Below, in pieces: positions 1-7,930 of a DNA stretch of 64,000 nucleotides. Positions within the stretch are counted from its first letter, which is position 1, and each line of letters opens with the position of its first letter. The stretch lies in assembly GCF_029892425.1 (NCBI RefSeq), contig NZ_JARXWB010000028.1, positions 1 through 64,000 of the forward strand, given 5' to 3'. The stretch is from Bradyrhizobium sp. BR13661 (lineage in GTDB: Bacteria; Pseudomonadota; Alphaproteobacteria; Rhizobiales; Xanthobacteraceae). The notes beneath the pieces were generated by a model. The model made no database searches. It was not told the origin of the DNA and worked only from the letters and a program-made list of their open reading frames with translations. Both the position numbers and the translations under genes were made by a program.

Positions 1-427
1 CCGCGCCTTCAACGAAGCGTCCCATCCGTGTCCTCCATCAGGAAACGGAGGAATCGTAGCCGACTCGTGGCTTTTCACACAGCCAGGGTCAAAATCCGTC
101 TTCAACCTTCCATCGCGACATGCCTGCTCATGGCCAGCGGCCATCACCTAGGCAGACAAAAATGCCGCTGCGAACAGCTCCGCGCGGGCCGAGCCGAACC
201 TTTCGATGATGCCGTTCTGCCAGTGTTTTGCCCGACAGGTCAACGGCACTTTCAATAAACCGAAACACAGCGGCTGCGCCGGGGCTGGGGGCCGCGTTGC
301 AAGCCCCCCTCCATGGCCTGCTCTCACTGAACCACATCAAACTTGAATCGAATGCAATGATGCGGATTCGGCTGAATGAAATCTGTTCGCGCCACGCTGG
401 CACATGTCCGTTCTCAGGAGAGAGCCG
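1..427. other. Left-edge stretch with no supported gene
   Basis: No reading frame here has a convincing start, ribosome binding site or protein-like composition. Several overlapping open frames exist on both strands, as expected in GC-rich DNA, and none resembles a known family. The last bases (AGGAG at about 416-420) are the ribosome binding site of the small gene that follows. Confidence 0.5.
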
Positions 428-613
428 ATGTACTACATCGCCGCCTCATTGCTTGGACTGTCGGGATTGTTCTATTCGGCGAGCCATCACGAGCTCGGCT
501 CGTTCGGTGCCGATGTCTGCCTCTATGGCAGCGTGTTCTGCGACAGCCCGGGCGTCGTCTTCACCGGCGCCGCGCTGTCCGCCGCCTGGGGCATGTTCGT
601 CAGCATCAAATAG
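428..613 (+). CDS. Small hydrophobic protein, unknown function
   Basis: A 61-residue protein beginning MYYIAASLLG. I chose the ATG at 428 because AGGAG lies 7 bases upstream; an in-frame ATG at 404 has no such site. The N-terminal 15 residues are hydrophobic and a second hydrophobic stretch (about residues 38-60) ends the protein, so it probably sits in or across the inner membrane. Two or three cysteines lie between them (CLYGSVFCDS). No family is recognised. It stands alone, convergent with the DUF3606 gene on the opposite strand. Confidence 0.55.
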   Translation: MYYIAASLLGLSGLFYSASHHELGSFGADVCLYGSVFCDSPGVVFTGAALSAAWGMFVSIK

Positions 614-658
614 GCCGACATAGACTGTTCGCCGGATGCAGGGGCTGAACGTCGCGCC

Positions 659-832
659 TCATACCGCGAGCTCCTTGCGAACGGCGGCGGCCGAATTGCC
701 GACCTTGTCGACGGCGCGCTGCAGCTCCTGTCTGGAGACGCCAAGCGCATGGGCCCAGTATTTGACCTCCCGGGCCTCGCGCATGTCGATCTTGCTGCGG
801 TCCGGCTGCTCGCGCTTCGTCAGATGGTCCAT
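659..832 (-). CDS. DUF3606-family small protein
   Basis: A 57-residue basic protein starting MDHLTKREQPDRSKID and ending AAAVRKELAV. The arrangement 'DRSKIDMREAREVKYWAHAL' followed by a helix that starts GVSRQELQRAV matches the DUF3606 family, small proteins common in rhizobia whose role is unknown. An AGGAGG sits 9-10 bases upstream of the chosen ATG at 832 on the minus strand; the same frame is open for about 290 bases further upstream but that extension is arginine-rich and not protein-like. It is monocistronic. Confidence 0.8.
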   Translation of the reverse strand: MDHLTKREQPDRSKIDMREAREVKYWAHALGVSRQELQRAVDKVGNSAAAVRKELAV

Positions 833-1065
833 CGCGACGTCCTCCTCTCGATGAGAGAACGCCACCGTGCCTTCGCCGTTCCGAAGCGGGGCAGCGTCAA
901 ACGCCTGCAAGATGTCTTTTCGGAAAACCGGCGCGCGTCGCCCACCGCCGCAGGCGGGGTCATGCCCTCGTCTTGAAGGGGAGCTAGACCGCAACTTACC
1001 GGCGTGGAACTTTCCGCGTAGCATCCGGCTTAACCCCTCGATTCGTAATTTCCGGAAGGTCAGCC

Positions 1066-2385
1066 CTGTCAAACCGATCCAAACACGATGCCGCCAAGCG
1101 CGAAAGCGTCGTCGTCCCGACAAGGCCGGCGCCGACGCTGCTGCAAAGGCTGGGGCCGGGCCTGATCACGGGGGCTGCCGACGACGACCCGTCGGGGATC
1201 GCCACCTACTCCCAGGCCGGCGCGCAATTCGGCTACGGGCTGCTCTGGACGATCTTTCTGACCTTGCCGTTCATGATTGCGATCCAGCTGGTGAGCGCAC
1301 AGATCGGCCGGGTGACCGGCAAGGGACTGGCCGCCAACGTGGTGCAGCTCGCACCGCGCTGGATCGTGATGGGGCTGGTGGCGCTGCTTGTCGTCGCCAA
1401 CACCTTCAACATCGCCGCCGACATCGCCGCGATGGCGGATGCGCTCTCGCTGGTGATCGGCGGGCTCAATCACGAGCACGCGCTGATTTTCGCGGCCGGC
1501 TCGACCCTGCTACAGGTGTTCGTGCCCTATCGCCGCTATGCGCCGGTGCTGAAATTCCTGACGCTGTCGCTGTTCGCCTATGTCGCGACCGCCTTCACCG
1601 TGCAGATCCCGTGGGGCACGGCGCTGCTCGCCGCGGTGTGGCCGAAGGCTGCCGTCAACGCGGATTATTTCATGATGGTGGTCGCCGTGCTCGGCACCAC
1701 CATCAGCCCCTATCTGTTCTTCTGGCAGGCCTCCCAGGAGGTCGAGGAGATGAACCTCGGCACGCGCGACAAGCCGTTGCGAGAGGAGACACACCAAGTC
1801 GGCCGCCCCGAACTCACGCGTATCAAGGCCGACACCACGGCCGGCATGCTGTTCTCCAATGCCATCGCCTTCTTCATCATCCTGACCACGGCGGCGGTGC
1901 TGAACGCCAACGGCGTCACCAACATCAATTCGGCGACCGAGGCCGCCGAGGCGCTGCGGCCGCTCGCCGGCGACTTCACCTTCGCGCTGTTCGCGCTCGG
2001 CATCATCGGGACCGGTCTTTTGGCGATCCCGGTGCTGGCGGGCTCGGCGGCTTATGGCGTGGCGGAGGTGTTTGGCTGGCGCGCGACGCTGGAGGCGCGG
2101 CCGGAGAAGGCGGTCGGCTTCTATACGATCATCGCCGCCGCAACCATCATCGGCTTCGGGCTCGGCTTTACGGGGATCGATTCGATCCACATGCTGGTGT
2201 GGAGCGCCGTGCTCAACGGCATCGTCGCCGTGCCCATCATGGCGATGATGATGCTGATCGTCGCGAACGGGACGATCATGGGACGCTTCAAGGCCAGAAA
2301 ACGGCTGGTCGTGCTGGGCTGGCTCGGCACCGCGCTGATGGCGCTGGCCGTCCTCGCTCTGCTCGGCTCGTCCGCGATCGGCTAG
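1066..2385 (+). CDS. Nramp-family divalent metal transporter, probable CTG start
   Basis: A polytopic inner-membrane protein of about 439 residues. After a short polar N-terminus the first membrane helix carries GPGLITGAADDDPSGIATY, the counterpart of the Nramp TM1 metal-binding motif, with D-P-S-G in place of the usual D-P-G-N. Helix 6 reads MLFSNAIAFFIILTT and lacks the M-P-H motif of manganese/iron transporters, so the substrate is uncertain. The first in-frame ATG (1264) would delete TM1 and half of TM2. No ATG, GTG or TTG exists in frame between the stop at 985 and 1264; a CTG at 1066 has GGAAGG six bases upstream and gives the N-terminus MSNRSKHDAAKRES. I take that as the start, though ATT-type initiation or a sequence error is possible. 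The stop overlaps that of a convergent peptide gene. Confidence 0.85.
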   Translation: MSNRSKHDAAKRESVVVPTRPAPTLLQRLGPGLITGAADDDPSGIATYSQAGAQFGYGLLWTIFLTLPFMIAIQLVSAQIGRVTGKGLAANVVQLAPRWIVMGLVALLVVANTFNIAADIAAMADALSLVIGGLNHEHALIFAAGSTLLQVFVPYRRYAPVLKFLTLSLFAYVATAFTVQIPWGTALLAAVWPKAAVNADYFMMVVAVLGTTISPYLFFWQASQEVEEMNLGTRDKPLREETHQVGRPELTRIKADTTAGMLFSNAIAFFIILTTAAVLNANGVTNINSATEAAEALRPLAGDFTFALFALGIIGTGLLAIPVLAGSAAYGVAEVFGWRATLEARPEKAVGFYTIIAAATIIGFGLGFTGIDSIHMLVWSAVLNGIVAVPIMAMMMLIVANGTIMGRFKARKRLVVLGWLGTALMALAVLALLGSSAIG

Positions 2386-2483
2386 AGCGGCGACAGCGCA
2401 GCCGAAATCTGGGACGCGATGACGAAGGCCGCGAACACGGCCGGCACGCTGATGAACCGCAAGAACTGGTCGACTGAAAGCAT
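2382..2483 (-). CDS. Putative 33-residue hydrophobic peptide
   Basis: A short frame encoding MLSVDQFLRFISVPAVFA and a further hydrophobic stretch ending SAALSPL; most of it would span the membrane once. GGGGAG lies about 8-9 bases upstream of its ATG. Its stop codon shares the CTAG tetranucleotide with the stop of the convergent Nramp gene. Nothing is known of function. It may be a membrane microprotein acting on the neighbouring transporter or simply chance; composition and the ribosome binding site favour a real gene only moderately. Confidence 0.4.
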   Translation of the reverse strand: MLSVDQFLRFISVPAVFAAFVIASQISAALSPL

Positions 2484-2524
2484 TGTTGTCTCCCCAAAGA
2501 CAAAAGCACCCTCGCCCGTGCGCG

Positions 2525-2635
2525 CTACTCCACCCCTTGCGCGACGTGCTGACCGGCCGTCAGAAACCGATCTGAAACGGCGGCCCCACTCATCGTGAGG
2601 AGCGCCAGAACCGAAATCACGGCCAGAAACTGCAT
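2525..2635 (-). CDS. Putative 36-residue membrane peptide
   Basis: Encodes MQFLAVISVLALLTMSGA followed by a polar tail ending GQHVAQGVE, that is, one N-terminal hydrophobic segment that could be a signal peptide or a membrane anchor. It lies 41 bases upstream of the 33-residue peptide on the same strand, so the two could form a bicistronic unit. The ribosome binding site is weak (GGGA close to the ATG). No family is recognised. Confidence 0.3.
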   Translation of the reverse strand: MQFLAVISVLALLTMSGAAVSDRFLTAGQHVAQGVE

Positions 2636-2818
2636 GTCCCATTGATCGGTTCCGATTGTGGCCAAATCGGTCTGGGTTTGGCGCATTTTCGGGACGATCC
2701 CAAGAAACATCATGCCCCCGGATTCCACGGGGTTTCTTGCCAGAACGCCCAAAAATCGATGCCTCGGCAAGCGTTTGCGCCCTTCACGGCACTCAGTCAG
2801 TAGCCTAACAATTGTGGC

Positions 2819-2834
2819 TGGGCCCGAGCTTGCG
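2819..2834 (+). promoter_or_regulatory. Weak sigma-54-like promoter
   Basis: TGGGCCCGAGCTTGC has GG at 2820-2821 and GC at 2832-2833, the N10 spacing of sigma-54 promoters, and a perfect TTGC -12 element, but the -24 element deviates (TGGGCC against TGGCAC). It lies about 38 bases before the ATG of the enolase-superfamily gene. Treat as a candidate only. Confidence 0.25.
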
Positions 2835-2871
2835 AAAAACAACAGCGCCCGGCCAGCCGACAGGGAGCGAC

Positions 2872-4086
2872 ATGACGACATCATCAAAAGCAACAAGCAT
2901 CGAGATCCTCGCCTGCGACGCCGGCTGGAGAAACTACCACTTCGTCAAGGTGACGACGGAGGACGGCATCGTGGGCTGGAGCGAGTTCGACGAGGGTTTT
3001 GGCTCGCCCGGCGTCGGCGCCGCGATTCAGCGCCTGTCCGCGCGCGTGATCGGCCAGAACGTTTTCCAGCATGAGCGCATCTATGCCGAGCTGTTCGCCG
3101 CCACGCGGCCCGCCGCCGGCGGCGTGGTGGCGCAGGCGCTCGGTGCGATCGAGAACGCGTTGCTCGATGCCAAGGCAAAGTGCCTGGGCGTCCCCTGCTA
3201 CGAGCTCCTGGGCGGCAAAATCCGCGACCGTGTCAGGGTCTACTGGTCACACTGTGCGACGTGGCGCATCAATCATCCCTCCTGGTACAAGCCGCCGATC
3301 GAAAATCTCGACGGCGTCAAGGCGATGGGCCGCGAGGTCCGCGAGAAGAAATTCACTGCGCTCAAGACCAACATCTTCTCCTATGACGACGGCAAGCCCA
3401 CCGGCTGGCGGCCTGGCTTTGGATCGCCCTTCGCGCCAGAGATCAATGTCGACCGCAAGATCCTGCGCGACTTGCGCATGCACCTGGAAGCAATCCGCGA
3501 CGGCGCGGGCCCTGACGTCGACATCCTGCTCGACTGCAACTTCAACGCCAAGACCGAAGGCTATTTGAAGATCCTGCGCACGATCGCTGATCTCGACATG
3601 TTCTGGATCGAAATCGACAGCTTCAATCCGCAAGCCCTTGGCTATGTCCGCAGGCAGAGCCCGCACCCGATCTCGTCTTGCGAGACGCTGCTGGGCTTGC
3701 GCGAATTCCTGCCCTATTTCCACGAGCAGGCGATGGACGTCGCCATCATCGACACGCCCTGGAACGGTGTGTGGCAGTCGATGAAGATCGCCTCAGCCGC
3801 GGAAGCCTTCGAGGTCAACGTCGCGCCGCATAATTTCTACGGCCATCTTTGCTCGATGATGAACGCACACTTCTGCGCAGCCGTGCCGAACCTGCGCATC
3901 ATGGAGATCGACATTGACCGCCTCGCCTGGGACCGCGAGCTGTTTACACATGAGCCAGAGATCCAGAACGGCCATCTTGTCATTCCGGACCGTCCCGGCT
4001 GGGGCACCGAGCCGAACGAGGAAGCGCTGCGCGCCCATCCGCCCAAGACGACTGGCGGCCTCCTCACCTACGGCAGAAAGAATTGA
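2872..4086 (+). CDS. Mandelate racemase / enolase-superfamily enzyme
   Basis: A 404-residue cytoplasmic enzyme with the enolase-superfamily layout: an N-terminal capping domain (residues 1-130) and a (beta/alpha)7-beta barrel. Metal ligands appear as LLDCNFN (Asp), FWIEID (Glu) and SSCETL (Glu), and VAPHNF supplies the catalytic His. The usual K-x-K base motif is ALKTN, so the second Lys is Asn, as in some acid-sugar dehydratases. The family abstracts a proton alpha to a carboxylate; most relatives are sugar-acid dehydratases or racemases, and the substrate cannot be read from sequence. The start at 2872 follows GGGAG; the frame is open upstream but without support. It is convergent with the next gene, with a three-base gap. 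Confidence 0.85.
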   Translation: MTTSSKATSIEILACDAGWRNYHFVKVTTEDGIVGWSEFDEGFGSPGVGAAIQRLSARVIGQNVFQHERIYAELFAATRPAAGGVVAQALGAIENALLDAKAKCLGVPCYELLGGKIRDRVRVYWSHCATWRINHPSWYKPPIENLDGVKAMGREVREKKFTALKTNIFSYDDGKPTGWRPGFGSPFAPEINVDRKILRDLRMHLEAIRDGAGPDVDILLDCNFNAKTEGYLKILRTIADLDMFWIEIDSFNPQALGYVRRQSPHPISSCETLLGLREFLPYFHEQAMDVAIIDTPWNGVWQSMKIASAAEAFEVNVAPHNFYGHLCSMMNAHFCAAVPNLRIMEIDIDRLAWDRELFTHEPEIQNGHLVIPDRPGWGTEPNEEALRAHPPKTTGGLLTYGRKN

Positions 4087-4089
4087 GGC

Positions 4090-4386
4090 TTACGGCGTCA
4101 CGGGGTTGATGGTCGGGGACGTCTTGGGCCCCGGCCGTTCCGGCTCGGCCGGCGATTTCGGTTCGGTCGGGAGCACTTTGGCGCCTGCCGCATGCGCAGC
4201 TTCGCCCGTGGTTGCGTACATCGCAACATGAGCCGGCTGGCTCTTTGCGCGGCTCCACGGTCCATGATCGACGATCAACATCGCAGCGATGGTCACACAG
4301 GCCACGATCAGCGCGATCACGCCGGGATGGCGGAGTGCTATGGAGATGGAGTTTGCGAAGCGACTTGTTGTCATCGAAGAACTCAT
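4090..4386 (-). CDS. Single-span membrane protein, unknown function
   Basis: A 98-residue protein with a polar N-terminus, one membrane segment at about residues 23-40 (VIALIVACVTIAAMLIV) and a C-terminal half rich in Ala, Pro and Glu (EPKSPAEPERPGPKTSP) that probably lies in the periplasm. ATG at 4386 follows GGAAAG; Met5 is an alternative start. No family is recognised. It sits between the enolase-superfamily gene and the cytochrome gene, about 100 bases from the latter, and may not belong to that operon. Confidence 0.55.
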   Translation of the reverse strand: MSSSMTTSRFANSISIALRHPGVIALIVACVTIAAMLIVDHGPWSRAKSQPAHVAMYATTGEAAHAAGAKVLPTEPKSPAEPERPGPKTSPTINPVTP

Positions 4387-4489
4387 ACTCTTTCCACTCG
4401 CAGATCAATTCAAATGCGGCCTGCGAGTTCCGCGCCCAAGTTAAGCAAGTTCCGAGCCAACGCACGGAACATGATCATTTCGCTTCGTT

Positions 4490-5023
4490 TCATTTTATGT
4501 CGGGACGCGCATCACCGACGAACTTGTCTCGGTTGGGCATTTTGATCGCTGCAAGCGATTTGGCATCGAGCGTCGCATCCGCGCCCACCAGCCCGTTCAG
4601 ATTCAAGACATAGGCGGACACAGCGTAGACATCCCCGTCGCTCAGCGACTGAGGCGCATTCTGCGGCATGGCGCGACGGATGTAGTCGAACAAGGTTGGC
4701 GCATAAGGCCAAAAGCTGCCGACTGTGCGGATTGGCTTCGCTGTCCCGATCGTGCCCTGCCCGCCGACGAGGCGATCGCCGACCCCGCCCTCGCCCTGGT
4801 CGCCATGGCATGACGCACATTGCTGGGCAAAAACCTCGCGCCCGTGGCTGACCGAACCGCTTCCCTGCGGAAGGTTGCTGCCATCGCGCCCGACATCGAT
4901 ATTCCAGCCCGCGATCTCGGCCGCAGTCGCTGGCCGACCGATGCCGTACGCGCTTTGCGCCTGCGCGGCGCTCGCGAGGGCACACATGATGATCGCGACG
5001 GCACAGGTCTCACGCCAGCGCAT
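4490..5023 (-). CDS. Periplasmic c-type cytochrome, partner of the sulfite dehydrogenase
   Basis: A 177-residue protein with a Sec signal peptide (cleaved near residue 23, AQAQS) and one heme-binding motif, CASCH at 69-73; AMPQN after about residue 117 is the likely axial Met region. The gene starts inside the end of the SoxC-like gene (14-base overlap), so the two are translationally coupled and the cytochrome most likely takes electrons from the molybdoenzyme. In SoxCD the partner SoxD has two hemes; here there is only one heme domain, closer to SorB-type partners. Heme is attached in the periplasm by the cytochrome c maturation system. Confidence 0.85.
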   Translation of the reverse strand: MRWRETCAVAIIMCALASAAQAQSAYGIGRPATAAEIAGWNIDVGRDGSNLPQGSGSVSHGREVFAQQCASCHGDQGEGGVGDRLVGGQGTIGTAKPIRTVGSFWPYAPTLFDYIRRAMPQNAPQSLSDGDVYAVSAYVLNLNGLVGADATLDAKSLAAIKMPNRDKFVGDARPDIK

Positions 5024-6281
5024 TGGTCACCTCCCCGTCGGCCGCGACACGCCAGGGCCAGATCGCATTGTTGTGGTAAAAATAATTCTCGCCGCGCACG
5101 GCGAGCAGCTCGGCGAGCGTCGGCTGCACATAACCGGTCTCGTCGATCGCACGGCTCTGAATCACCACAGGCTTGCCGTCCCATTGCCAGGGCAAACGAA
5201 AGCGCGTGAGCGCTCGCGTCAGCACCGGCTCCTGCAACCGTGCTTCTTGCCAGCTCTTGCCGTCATCGACGGACACCTCGACACGCTGGATCTTGCCGTG
5301 ACCACTCCAGGCGATGCCGGTGATTTCGTGGAAGCCGGGTGCGTTGACGCGCTGGCCGCCCGAGGGGCGCGTGATGATCGACTTCGCTTCCATGTAGAAG
5401 GAGAATTCGCGCGCCGTGCCATCAGGCAGAAGATCGGTATATTTCGATGTCTCTTCGCGCGAATAAGCAGGCTCTGCCGTCACGTGCAGGCGCCGCAACC
5501 ATTTCACATTCATATTGCCTTCAAAACCCGGCAGGAGCAGCCGCAGCGGATAGCCCTGCTGCGGTCGCAACCGCTCGCCGTTCTGGCTGTAGACCAGCAT
5601 GGCGTCCTCAAGGCATTTCTCGATCGGGATGCTTCGGGTCAGTGCTGCCGCATCTGCTCCTTCGGCGATCACCCATTTGGCCTCCGGCTTCAGTCCGGCC
5701 TCCTGGAGCACCAGTTTCAGGCTGACGCCCGTCCATTCCGCACAGCTCAGCAGGCCGACGAGGTCCGACGCTGTCTTGCCATAGGGCTTGGTGTAGCCGG
5801 GATTACCGGAGCATTCGAGAAAGTGTATGCGGGATTCCGACGGGAACCGCCGCAGATCATCCACGGTGAAGATTAGAGGACGCTCGACAAGCCCGTGCAA
5901 CATCAGCCGATGCTGCGCCGGGTCGATGGTCGGAACGCCGCCATGATGGCGCTCGTAGAACAGCCCATTCGGCGTGATGATGCCGTCAAGGTCCTGCAAT
6001 GGCGCGCGGGCGGACGCGGAGATGTATTGCTTGAGGTTCTTGGGAATGTTCTTGACGACGCCCTTCTCGAACGGCGACGGCACACCGTAGGGCTGGCTTC
6101 CCACGGGATCGCCGGGTGTCTTCATCCAACCGGGGACGTTGGGCGGAAGGTTCTCCGTCTCCGCCGCCGTCGACGCACCGGCCCCGAGGACAACGCCGCC
6201 CGCCACGGCCCCGCCACTTTGCAGGAAGCGGCGACGTGTGGTCCTGACAGACTTGTCGCGGGTGTCGATCGTGCTGCTCAT
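5010..6281 (-). CDS. soxC: SoxC-like sulfite dehydrogenase, molybdopterin subunit
   Basis: A 423-residue sulfite-oxidase-family enzyme. The N-terminus carries a Tat signal with RRRFLQ at 16-21, as expected for a cofactor-loaded periplasmic protein. HFLECSGN (Cys157) supplies the conserved cysteine ligand of molybdenum, and the C-terminal third matches the Mo-co oxidoreductase dimerisation domain (VEVSVDDGKSWQEA). It would oxidise sulfite, or in a Sox complex the sulfane sulfur, passing electrons to the adjacent cytochrome. No other sox genes (soxXYZAB) are nearby, so a stand-alone sulfite dehydrogenase role is more likely than thiosulfate oxidation. The ATG at 6281 follows GAGGG; the frame extends 23 codons further without a ribosome binding site. 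Confidence 0.88.
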   Translation of the reverse strand: MSSTIDTRDKSVRTTRRRFLQSGGAVAGGVVLGAGASTAAETENLPPNVPGWMKTPGDPVGSQPYGVPSPFEKGVVKNIPKNLKQYISASARAPLQDLDGIITPNGLFYERHHGGVPTIDPAQHRLMLHGLVERPLIFTVDDLRRFPSESRIHFLECSGNPGYTKPYGKTASDLVGLLSCAEWTGVSLKLVLQEAGLKPEAKWVIAEGADAAALTRSIPIEKCLEDAMLVYSQNGERLRPQQGYPLRLLLPGFEGNMNVKWLRRLHVTAEPAYSREETSKYTDLLPDGTAREFSFYMEAKSIITRPSGGQRVNAPGFHEITGIAWSGHGKIQRVEVSVDDGKSWQEARLQEPVLTRALTRFRLPWQWDGKPVVIQSRAIDETGYVQPTLAELLAVRGENYFYHNNAIWPWRVAADGEVTNALA

Positions 6282-6441
6282 GGCGGACCCTCGGCTGAAG
6301 CTCGGCCCGCATGAAAGCTTCCGCGAAGGACATTTGCAATTCGCGCGCATTTCAAAAGCAGGCGATTTCGATCAGAACTGATCTAAATCCGCCGGCTGCG
6401 ACAGCAGTTCCATTCTTTGCAATGCATAAACGGCTCGCCCA

Positions 6442-7419
6442 TCACTCACCCGGCGCGATCGCATTGCTGGGCGTCGGCCGATCGGTGATCTGCTGGCCGA
6501 AGAGGCTGCCGACCAGTTCGACTGCGGTGCGTGCCGTGCGGCCACGCTCATCCAGGAATGGATTAAGCTCGACGATGTCGACCGACCCCACCACGCCGGA
6601 ATCGTGCAACAATTCCATGATCAGGTGTGCCTCGCGGTAGGTCGCGCCCCCCGGCACCGTGGTGCCGACACCAGGCGCGACGCAAGGGTCGAGAAAATCG
6701 ACATCGAAGCTGACATGCAGCACGCCGTTGTTCGCCTTGACGCGCTCGATCACGCGGCGGATCAGCACCGCAACGCCGAACTCGTCGATCTGGCGCATGT
6801 CAACAACCCTGATCCGGCGGGCGCGCATCAGCTCCTTTTCCAGCTTGTCGATGGAACGGGCGCCGAACAGGTCGAGTTTGTCTGGATCGATCGAAGCACG
6901 CGGATCATCGCCCAGGAGCCCATCGAGGCCTGCCTCGCCGCACAGGAATGCGGCAGACATGCCGTGCATGTTGGCCGTGATCGTCGTCTCAGGCGTGTTG
7001 TAGTCGGCATGCGCATCGAGCCAGAGCACGAACAGCTCGCGTCCCAGCTCCCGCCAATGTCTCGCCATCGCGTTGACCGAGCCCATCGACAGCGTGTGGT
7101 CGCCGCCGAGGAAGATCGGCAGCGCACCGGTTTGCGCGATCTCATAGCCGCGACGGCTGAGCACGCGCGTCCAGCGCTGGATTTCGCGGTAGTGATTGGC
7201 CTTCTCCGGCGGCCTGTCGGTGAGATCCCTGACCTCGGCCACGGAAAGATCGCCGTAATCGACGACCTCGAAATCCAGGCTTTCGAGCAATGTCGCAAGG
7301 CCGGCGGTCCGCAACGCTGCAGGGCCCATCAATGTGCCGCGCTGAGAAGCGCCCATATCGATGGGCGCGCCGAGCAACGCGATGCGCCGGGCTCGATCCG
7401 CGATGGTCCGATCGGTCAC
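6442..7419 (-). CDS. rocF: Arginase
   Basis: A 325-residue enzyme of the ureohydrolase family that splits arginine into ornithine and urea in the cytoplasm. The manganese-binding signatures are all present: GGDHT (105-109), DAHAD (135-139) and SFDVDFLDP (about 242-250). HGMSAAFLCG fits arginase rather than agmatinase. Translation begins at a GTG with AGGAGA seven bases upstream. The gene stands alone between the sulfite dehydrogenase gene and a repeat region. Urea released here would join the nitrogen-salvage theme of the window, although no urease genes are present. Confidence 0.93.
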   Translation of the reverse strand: MTDRTIADRARRIALLGAPIDMGASQRGTLMGPAALRTAGLATLLESLDFEVVDYGDLSVAEVRDLTDRPPEKANHYREIQRWTRVLSRRGYEIAQTGALPIFLGGDHTLSMGSVNAMARHWRELGRELFVLWLDAHADYNTPETTITANMHGMSAAFLCGEAGLDGLLGDDPRASIDPDKLDLFGARSIDKLEKELMRARRIRVVDMRQIDEFGVAVLIRRVIERVKANNGVLHVSFDVDFLDPCVAPGVGTTVPGGATYREAHLIMELLHDSGVVGSVDIVELNPFLDERGRTARTAVELVGSLFGQQITDRPTPSNAIAPGE

Positions 7420-7540
7420 GACAATCTCCTGAGTTCAGCGAGGCTGCACCAGCGTAACAGAGATTCGCACCCGTCGTTTCACGGGGAAACCGGAACAAAT
7501 TCCCGCACCCGGCATTTTCTCGGTAAGGCTGGCACCCGCC

Positions 7541-7623
7541 GTTCAAAACGGCGCCTGTCGCGGATAGCCAAAGGTCTTCGGGCCCGCTGTTCAAAACGAG
7601 CGCACGCGCGGATAGCCAAAGGT
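7541..7623. repeat. Tandem direct repeat, two 35-bp copies, 48-bp period
   Basis: Copies at 7541-7575 and 7589-7623 both begin GTTCAAAACG and end GCGGATAGCCAAAGGT, with a variable middle (GCGCCTGTC against AGCGCACGC). They lie between the arginase promoter and the DUF883-like gene, whose ribosome binding site begins 28 bases after the second copy. They are not CRISPR-like (only two units, one 13-base spacer). Function is unknown; a regulator site or a replication-slippage duplication are both possible. Confidence 0.7.
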
Positions 7624-7663
7624 GCCGGCCTCAGTTCTTCAGTCCTGTCTGGAGGTCGCGAGC

Positions 7664-7924
7664 TTGAGCACGGACATACCGCAGTCCAATCCCCAGCCCG
7701 GCATGGCCGAGCGCGCCATCGATGCAGCCGCCGATGTGTCTCACACCATCGGCGAGGTCGCAGGAGGATTGCGTGCCGCCGTCGATCGTCTCACCTACGC
7801 GATCAACGAAGCGCGAAAGCCCGGGCGGCCGCTTGCCACCGTAGCGGCAATCACGCGCGAAGCTCCTCTCGCCAGCCTGTTCATCGCATTTCTCTTTGGC
7901 GTAGCGGTCGCACGCCGGCGCTGA
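7664..7924 (+). CDS. DUF883/ElaB-like membrane-anchored protein
   Basis: An 86-residue protein: an amphipathic helical region (AERAIDAAADVSHTIGEVAG) followed by a C-terminal hydrophobic segment, APLASLFIAFLFGVAVARRR, ending in arginines. This is the architecture of the ElaB/YqjD/DUF883 proteins, which are tail-anchored in the inner membrane and can associate with ribosomes in enterobacteria. I chose the TTG at 7664 because a perfect GGAGGT lies seven bases upstream; no ATG in frame has one. It ends 6 bases before the convergent GGDEF-EAL gene. Confidence 0.7.
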   Translation: MSTDIPQSNPQPGMAERAIDAAADVSHTIGEVAGGLRAAVDRLTYAINEARKPGRPLATVAAITREAPLASLFIAFLFGVAVARRR

Positions 7925-7930
7925 CGCCAA

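Noticed and set aside
867..2477. Open frame of over 500 codons overlapping the Nramp gene
   Set aside because: Composition is Arg/His/Ala-rich and the Nramp frame has membrane helices and family motifs.
7541..7623. CRISPR-like repeat
   Set aside because: Only two copies with a 13-base spacer, and no cas genes in the window.
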